The notes under the pieces are model-generated. The model ran no database searches. It had not been told where the DNA came from and saw only the letters and a list, made by a program, of their open reading frames with translations. A DNA stretch of 19,452 bases from Bacteroidota bacterium. GTDB lineage: Bacteria; Bacteroidota; Bacteroidia; Bacteroidales; Prolixibacteraceae. The stretch is from the NCBI GenBank assembly GCA_030691295.1, contig JAUYEQ010000562.1:1-19452 (forward strand), given 5' to 3'. Numbering within the stretch: position 1 is the first letter of the stretch; each line of letters starts with the position of its first letter. The translations under genes and the position numbers were made by a program. Shown in pieces: positions 15,212 through 19,452 of this stretch.

Positions 15212-15318
15212 ATGACAAACAACAAAAGCTTTTAGATTGGGTAAATGAATGGGCATCGGTTTGCCAACCTGACAACGTTTATTGGTGCGATGGTTCGGAA
15301 GAAGAGAACCAAAGATTA
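15212..15318 (+). other. Frameshifted 5' end of the GTP-type PEPCK gene
   Basis: An ATG at 15212 opens MTNN, then this frame hits TAG at 15233. In the frame of the main gene, 15229-15318 reads [20 protein letters not shown] and [11 protein letters not shown], the conserved N-terminal part of GTP-type PEPCK. Adding one A to the four-A run at 15224-15227 would join MTNNKK to LLDW in one frame. The main frame has no usable ATG upstream, since a TAA at 15196-15198 closes it. Confidence 0.8.
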
Positions 15319-17001
15319 TTGGATGAAATGGTAGCTTCCGGGGCTGCCATAAAACTAAACGAAAAAAAACGGCCGGGTAGTTATGCTTTTAACAGCGATC
15401 CAAGTGATGTTGCCCGTGTTGAGAACCGTACATTTATTTGTACCGAAAAGAAAGAAGATGCCGGGCCAACCAACAACTGGAAAGCTCCCGCTGAAATGAA
15501 AGCCGAAATGCTTGAAAGTTACAAAGGCTGCATGAAAGGACGTACCATGTATGTTATTCCTTTCAGCATGGGACCATTGGGTTCAAACATTGCAAAAATT
15601 GGTGTTGAGATATCCGATTCAGCTTACGTTGTAGTTAACATGCGCATTATGACCCGTATGGGCAAAGCCGTTCTCGATGTTCTTGGCGATGATGATTTCA
15701 TCCCTTGTATCCACTCGGTAGGCTCCCCGCTCGAACCAGGACAACAAGATTTAAGATGGCCCTGCGCTTCAAACATCGACGATAAATACATTTCACATTT
15801 TCCTGAAACCAACGAAATCTGGTCATTTGGATCAGGATACGGCGGCAACGCGCTGCTTGGCAAAAAATGTCTCGCCCTGCGTATTGCTTCAACAATGGCG
15901 AAACGCGAAGGTTGGTTGGCCGAGCACATGTTGATCATGGGCATCACCAATCCTCAGGGAGCGAAGAAATATATCGCTGCCGCTTTCCCAAGCGCTTGTG
16001 GAAAAACCAATCTCGCAATGCTCATCCCAACCATCCCGGGATATACCGTTGAAACCGTTGGTGACGACATCGCCTGGATGAAATTTGACAACGAAGGGGT
16101 ATTGCGTGCCATTAACCCAGAAGCCGGTTTCTTTGGCGTTGCTCCGATGACTTCTGTTGAAACCAACCCCAACGCTTTACATAGCGCTGATAAAAACACC
16201 ATTTTCACCAACGTTGGTGTAACTCCTGATGGTGATGTTTGGTGGGAAGGTATCGGATGCGATTGCCCGGCTGGCACAATTAACTGGAAAAACAAACTAC
16301 ACGATCCTGCGTCAGGCGAATTAGCGGCACATCCGAATGCCCGTTTCACTGCTCCTGCAAGCCAATGTACATGTGTTGACCCGGCATGGGAAGATCCGGC
16401 TGGCGTGCCAATTTCGGCTATCCTGTTCGGTGGTCGTCGTCCAACTACAGTTCCATTGGTTTATCAGGCTTTCGACTGGAACCACGGAACTTTCATGGGA
16501 TCAATTGTAGGTTCTGAAGTCACCGCAGCAGCTATTGGCTTGAAAGCCGGCGTACGTCGCGACCCATTTGCAATGTTGCCATTCATGGGCTACAACATGG
16601 GCGATTACTTCGGACATTGGGTAAGCATTGGAGAAAATGCTCCTGACAAGAGCAAATTACCTATGATTTTCAATGTGAACTGGTTCCGTAAAAGCTCGGA
16701 TGGGAAATGGTTGTGGCCTGGTTATGGCGAAAACATTCGCGTATTGGGCTGGATTATTGACCGTGTATTGGCCAATGTTGATGCTATTGAAACTCCAATC
16801 GGGTTGATTCCAAAAAAAGAAGACATCAACATCGAAGCTCTTGCTGGTCAGGCTGAATTGATGGACGATCTTCTTGCTGTTGATAAATCATTGTGGATGG
16901 ATGAGTGTGAACTGATCGCTGAACATCAGGCTCAGTTTGGAAGCTCGCTACCTGCAGAAATGAAGGAACAATTTGAAAATCTTAAATCAAGACTTGCATA
17001 G
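15319..17001 (+). CDS. pckG: Phosphoenolpyruvate carboxykinase (GTP), 5' end frameshifted
   Basis: The GTP-dependent PEPCK makes PEP and CO2 from oxaloacetate, or the reverse. From the first in-frame ATG the open frame has 560 residues; the repaired gene from 15212 would have about 596, the family's normal size. Visible motifs are [18 protein letters not shown] (37-54), PFSMGPLGS (81-89), [15 protein letters not shown] (170-184), P-loop [14 protein letters not shown] (221-234) with active Cys227 and Lys229, and VGDDIAWM (247-254). The ATG at 15319 lies inside conserved sequence, so starting there would drop about 36 residues. It is divergent from pckA, and the two proteins are not related in sequence. 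A terminator follows. Confidence 0.92.
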   Translation: MDEMVASGAAIKLNEKKRPGSYAFNSDPSDVARVENRTFICTEKKEDAGPTNNWKAPAEMKAEMLESYKGCMKGRTMYVIPFSMGPLGSNIAKIGVEISDSAYVVVNMRIMTRMGKAVLDVLGDDDFIPCIHSVGSPLEPGQQDLRWPCASNIDDKYISHFPETNEIWSFGSGYGGNALLGKKCLALRIASTMAKREGWLAEHMLIMGITNPQGAKKYIAAAFPSACGKTNLAMLIPTIPGYTVETVGDDIAWMKFDNEGVLRAINPEAGFFGVAPMTSVETNPNALHSADKNTIFTNVGVTPDGDVWWEGIGCDCPAGTINWKNKLHDPASGELAAHPNARFTAPASQCTCVDPAWEDPAGVPISAILFGGRRPTTVPLVYQAFDWNHGTFMGSIVGSEVTAAAIGLKAGVRRDPFAMLPFMGYNMGDYFGHWVSIGENAPDKSKLPMIFNVNWFRKSSDGKWLWPGYGENIRVLGWIIDRVLANVDAIETPIGLIPKKEDINIEALAGQAELMDDLLAVDKSLWMDECELIAEHQAQFGSSLPAEMKEQFENLKSRLA

Positions 17002-17025
17002 TTTCTGATAAGGTTGATGCATAAA

Positions 17026-17068
17026 AATAAAAAATGCCGGTATGTTCGGTACCGGCATTTATTTTTTA
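17026..17068. terminator. Bidirectional terminator between pckG and xerD
   Basis: AAATGCCGGTA (17032-17042) pairs perfectly with TACCGGCATTT (17050-17060) around TGTTCGG. A-rich sequence precedes the stem and T-rich sequence follows, so it can stop transcription from both convergent genes. It lies 30 bp after the pckG stop and about 10 bp beyond the xerD stop. Confidence 0.87.
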
Positions 17069-17078
17069 TCGTTACACG

Positions 17079-17978
17079 TTATGATCTTGGATGAAATTGA
17101 TTTAAAGTTGTCTTTAAATAATCCCTGTCAAGATGTGTGTAAATCTCGGTAGTTAATATTGATTCATGCCCTAGCATTTCCTGCACAGCACGTAAATCGG
17201 CTCCACCATTAATGAGGTGGGTTGCAAATGAGTGCCTGAAAGTGTGAGGACTGATCTTCTTTTCGAATCCGGCTTTAATGGCCAGGTTTTTAATAATGGT
17301 AAAGATCATCACACGGCTTAATTTTTTGCCCCTGCGATTCAGGAAAAGAATGTTTTCACTTTCTTTTGAAACTTTCAATGATTTTCGGTAAACATCAAGG
17401 TATTTATTGATTTCTTCAATCGCCTTTTCGCTTACAGGAACCAATCTTTCTTTGTTGGATTTACCTTCAACTTTAATATATCCCTGATCGAAGGACAGAT
17501 TGGATATTTTAAGGTTCACCAGTTCAGAAACACGCAACCCGCAACTGTACAAAGTTTCTAGCATTGCTTTGTTCCTCTGACCTTCAGGTTTGGCCAACTC
17601 AACTGTATCGATCATCAGATCGATCTCTTCGATGGTAAGAACATCAGGAAGTTTACGGCCAATTTTTGGAGACTCCAACAAAGTTGTCGGATCACTGGTA
17701 ATTTTACCTTCCATAAGCATATACTTATAGAACGATTTAATACCGGAAATTGTACGGGCTTGTGTTCTTGGTGAAACACCTTTGTCATTGATCCATTCTA
17801 CGAATTTCTTCAAATGATTCAGTTTCACTTTTTCTGGAGCCAGTTTCTTAACTTCTTCGTCAGAAAAGGTCATCAGCTTGTTTATATCATTGATATAAGC
17901 AGCAATTGAGTTTGCAGACAAACCCTTTTCCAAACGTAAGAAAGACTCAAATCCTTTTTTGCTATCTTCCCATTTCAT
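17079..17978 (-). CDS. xerD: Tyrosine recombinase XerD
   Basis: XerD, with XerC, resolves chromosome dimers at dif during cell division. The 299-residue length is typical. The N-terminal SAM-like core-binding domain (about 4-90) is followed by the catalytic domain with all active residues: Arg149 in SCGLRVSELVNL, Lys173 in VEGKSNKERLVP, His245 and Arg248 in HTFRHSFATHLINGGADL, His271 in LGHESILTTEIYTH, and nucleophile Tyr280. It lies in a housekeeping setting, divergent from aroQ, with no flanking repeats or cargo, which favours XerD over a phage or transposon integrase. A XerC or generic XerC/D name is the alternative. Confidence 0.9.
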   Translation of the reverse strand: MKWEDSKKGFESFLRLEKGLSANSIAAYINDINKLMTFSDEEVKKLAPEKVKLNHLKKFVEWINDKGVSPRTQARTISGIKSFYKYMLMEGKITSDPTTLLESPKIGRKLPDVLTIEEIDLMIDTVELAKPEGQRNKAMLETLYSCGLRVSELVNLKISNLSFDQGYIKVEGKSNKERLVPVSEKAIEEINKYLDVYRKSLKVSKESENILFLNRRGKKLSRVMIFTIIKNLAIKAGFEKKISPHTFRHSFATHLINGGADLRAVQEMLGHESILTTEIYTHLDRDYLKTTLNQFHPRS

Positions 17979-18019
17979 AATTAAAAGCTTTAAATTTTTA
18001 ATTCTATAACATTTATTGA

Positions 18020-18027
18020 TAATTTTG
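18020..18027 (+). promoter_or_regulatory. Candidate -7 element for aroQ
   Basis: TAATTTTG matches TAnnTTTG in the 165-bp spacer between divergent xerD and aroQ. It would give a leader of about 110 nt, longer than for the other genes here, and there is no TTTG at -33. The remaining spacer is AT-rich without other visible signals. Confidence 0.35.
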
Positions 18028-18143
18028 GTTTGTAAACTCTGATGTATTTATAAAGTATGACCATCCACCCAGATTACATAATTTTTAGATACGAATTTAC
18101 GATCGGTTAAGTTACTATTATTATTAAAATAAAAAATCAAAAT

Positions 18144-18572
18144 ATGAAAATTTTGTTAATAAATGGTCCAAATTTGAATTTATTAGGAATTCGTGAGAAA
18201 AGTATCTATGGAAATTCCACATTTGAAAGCTATTTCAGGATTCTTGAGGAAAAATTCAGTTCTATCAGTCTTGAATATTATCAATCAAATATCGAAGGTG
18301 AACTGATTAATAAAATCCATGAAACAGGATTCAGTTACGATGGGCTAGTTATCAATGCAGGCGCTTATACCCACACCTCTGTGGCCATCCGTGATGCCAT
18401 TTCAGGAATAAAAGCTCCCGTTGTTGAAGTTCACATATCCAATATTTTGACCAGGGAAAATTTCAGGCACGAATCTTTGATTGGCCCGGTTTGTATCGGA
18501 AGCATTATGGGATTTGGACTTGATTCATACAGACTTGGAATTGAAGCAATTACTGAATACATTAAATTTTAA
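18144..18572 (+). CDS. aroQ: 3-dehydroquinate dehydratase, type II
   Basis: It catalyses the third step of the shikimate pathway, dehydroquinate to dehydroshikimate, as a dodecameric cytoplasmic enzyme. The 142-residue length is typical. The N-terminal LLINGPNLNLLGIREKSIYG (4-23) holds the catalytic arginine Arg17 and Tyr22. The substrate loop VINAGAYTHTSVAIRDAI (69-86), EVHISN with His97, and FRHESLI with Arg108 follow. It is intact. It lies 86 bp before pyruvate kinase on the same strand but the latter has its own strong promoter. With trpB it shows that aromatic synthesis is encoded, though not as a cluster. Confidence 0.96.
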   Translation: MKILLINGPNLNLLGIREKSIYGNSTFESYFRILEEKFSSISLEYYQSNIEGELINKIHETGFSYDGLVINAGAYTHTSVAIRDAISGIKAPVVEVHISNILTRENFRHESLIGPVCIGSIMGFGLDSYRLGIEAITEYIKF

Positions 18573-18600
18573 TGACATTTACACCCTCACTGGCGGATCG

Positions 18601-18633
18601 TTTGATCCGAATTTAAAAATTTGAATACTTTTG
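18601..18633 (+). promoter_or_regulatory. Complete Bacteroidota promoter of pyruvate kinase
   Basis: TTTG at 18601-18604 (-33) and TACTTTTG at 18626-18633 (-7, TAnnTTTG) are separated by 21 bp, within the Bacteroidota consensus spacing. This is the clearest two-part promoter in the window. Transcription should start about 18640, leaving a leader of about 20 nt before the ATG at 18659. Confidence 0.7.
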
Positions 18634-18658
18634 TCGCCCTCACCAATAAATATGAAGT

Positions 18659-19452
18659 ATGAAATACACAAAAATAGTCGCCACCATCTCTGATAAACGC
18701 TGCGACCCTGAATTCATCCGTCAGCTTTACGAAGCCGGGATGAACGTTGTAAGACTTAACACTGCACATATCTCGCCGGAGAGTGCAATTGAAATGATAA
18801 AAAATGTAAGGAGCGTATCTGAAGATATCGGAATTCTTGTTGATACTAAAGGTCCTGAAATCAGAACTGTCGGGATTTCGGAACCAATTAATGTCAACGA
18901 AGGCGATATTATCAAAGTAAAAGGCGGACAAGGCCAATCAGACAATGAAATGTTTTTTGTAAGCTACGAAAAAATACAAATGGAAGTTCCTGTTGGCTAC
19001 CAAATACTGATTGACGACGGTGATCTTTCCCTACTTGTGATTGAACAAACGGATGAATATTTAACCTGTAGGGTTGGGAACAGTGGACAAATTAAAAACA
19101 AAAAAAGCATCAATACACCGGGTGTAAGCGTTGACCTGCCTTCCATCAGTGAAAAGGATGTTGAATTCATTGAATTTTCTGCTAAAAACAATATCGATTT
19201 CATAGCCCATTCATTTGTCCGAAATAAGCAAGATGTTTTAGCTGTTCAGGAAATTCTTGACAAGTTCGACAGCAAAATAAAAATCATTGCAAAAATTGAG
19301 AACCTGGACGGAGTAAATAATATAGATGAAATTCTTCAATGTGCTTATGGCATTATGGTTGCCCGCGGTGACCTTGGAATAGAAATACCCGCTGAAAAAA
19401 TTCCAAGTATTCAACGAAAACTAATTAAAAAAGCCGTTCAGCAAAAAAAACC
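18659..19452 (+). CDS. pyk: Pyruvate kinase, partial at the right edge
   Basis: Pyruvate kinase transfers phosphate from PEP to ADP, the last step of glycolysis. The window holds the first 264 codons of an expected 470 or more; the frame is open to the edge. Visible are TKIVATISDK (4-13), MNVVRLNTAH (28-37) with Arg32, DTKGPEIRT (62-70), the B-domain (about 71-160), INTPGVSVDLPSISEKD, AKIEN with the catalytic lysine region, and GIMVARGDLGIEIP with metal/substrate ligands. The ATG at 18659 is chosen because the conserved TKIVATI begins three residues later; an ATG at 18652 is out of frame. It shares the PEP pool with the two PEPCKs upstream. Confidence 0.95.
   Translation, partial: MKYTKIVATISDKRCDPEFIRQLYEAGMNVVRLNTAHISPESAIEMIKNVRSVSEDIGILVDTKGPEIRTVGISEPINVNEGDIIKVKGGQGQSDNEMFFVSYEKIQMEVPVGYQILIDDGDLSLLVIEQTDEYLTCRVGNSGQIKNKKSINTPGVSVDLPSISEKDVEFIEFSAKNNIDFIAHSFVRNKQDVLAVQEILDKFDSKIKIIAKIENLDGVNNIDEILQCAYGIMVARGDLGIEIPAEKIPSIQRKLIKKAVQQKK

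Noticed and set aside
17079..17978. Integrase of a mobile element
   Set aside because: Length, motifs and housekeeping neighbours fit XerD; no att repeats, tRNA target or cargo genes were seen.
1..19452. CRISPR array, tRNA, rRNA or intact insertion sequence
   Set aside because: No regularly spaced direct repeats, no cloverleaf-like segments, no rRNA signatures and no transposase frames were found on reading both strands.

Overview
This window looks like a chromosomal segment of a Bacteroidota bacterium, probably class Bacteroidia and close to the Marinilabiliales/Prolixibacteraceae type. That is inferred from protein style and from promoter-like sites of the Bacteroidota form TAnnTTTG ahead of several genes. 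Leaders are A-rich with no obvious Shine-Dalgarno sequence. I saw no rRNA, tRNA, CRISPR array, integrase-bearing element or intact IS.

Layout. Bases 1-970 hold no convincing gene: an open reverse frame runs off the left edge, followed by AT-rich spacer with hairpins and a clustered AACCTTA motif. From 971 a plus-strand set reads: exported rhodanese, guaC, and a NarL-type histidine kinase/response regulator pair. The regulator's stop codon lies inside a perfect palindromic repeat. Bases 4172-9296 are a minus-strand operon read right to left: PBP1A, a CBS-domain ClC channel broken by an in-frame stop, and a fructosamine-kinase-like protein. On the plus strand, 9508-11735 encodes a TIGR01777 epimerase and a stand-alone tryptophan synthase beta chain closed by a good terminator.

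Bases 11818-13219 are a zone of gene decay. An intact 4HBT thioesterase sits among pieces of other genes: the N-terminal part of a metallo-beta-lactamase-fold protein, the C-terminus of a DUF89 phosphatase, a possible tail of an unrecognised protein, and the C-terminal half of a peroxiredoxin that has lost its peroxidatic cysteine.

Bases 13299-17001 carry two different PEP carboxykinases back to back, ATP-dependent (minus) and GTP-dependent (plus). The GTP enzyme has a one-base frameshift at its start. The right end has xerD (minus), aroQ (plus) and the first 264 codons of pyruvate kinase (plus).

Metabolically the right half centres on the PEP/pyruvate/oxaloacetate node (pckA, pckG, pyk) with aroQ and trpB in aromatic synthesis. 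The left half combines purine salvage, a two-component system and cell-wall synthesis. I do not see a clear new biological system. The most valuable observations are the broken genes (ClC, pckG, peroxiredoxin, DUF89, MBL), the paired PEPCKs, the palindrome at the regulator stop, and the structured spacer at the left end.
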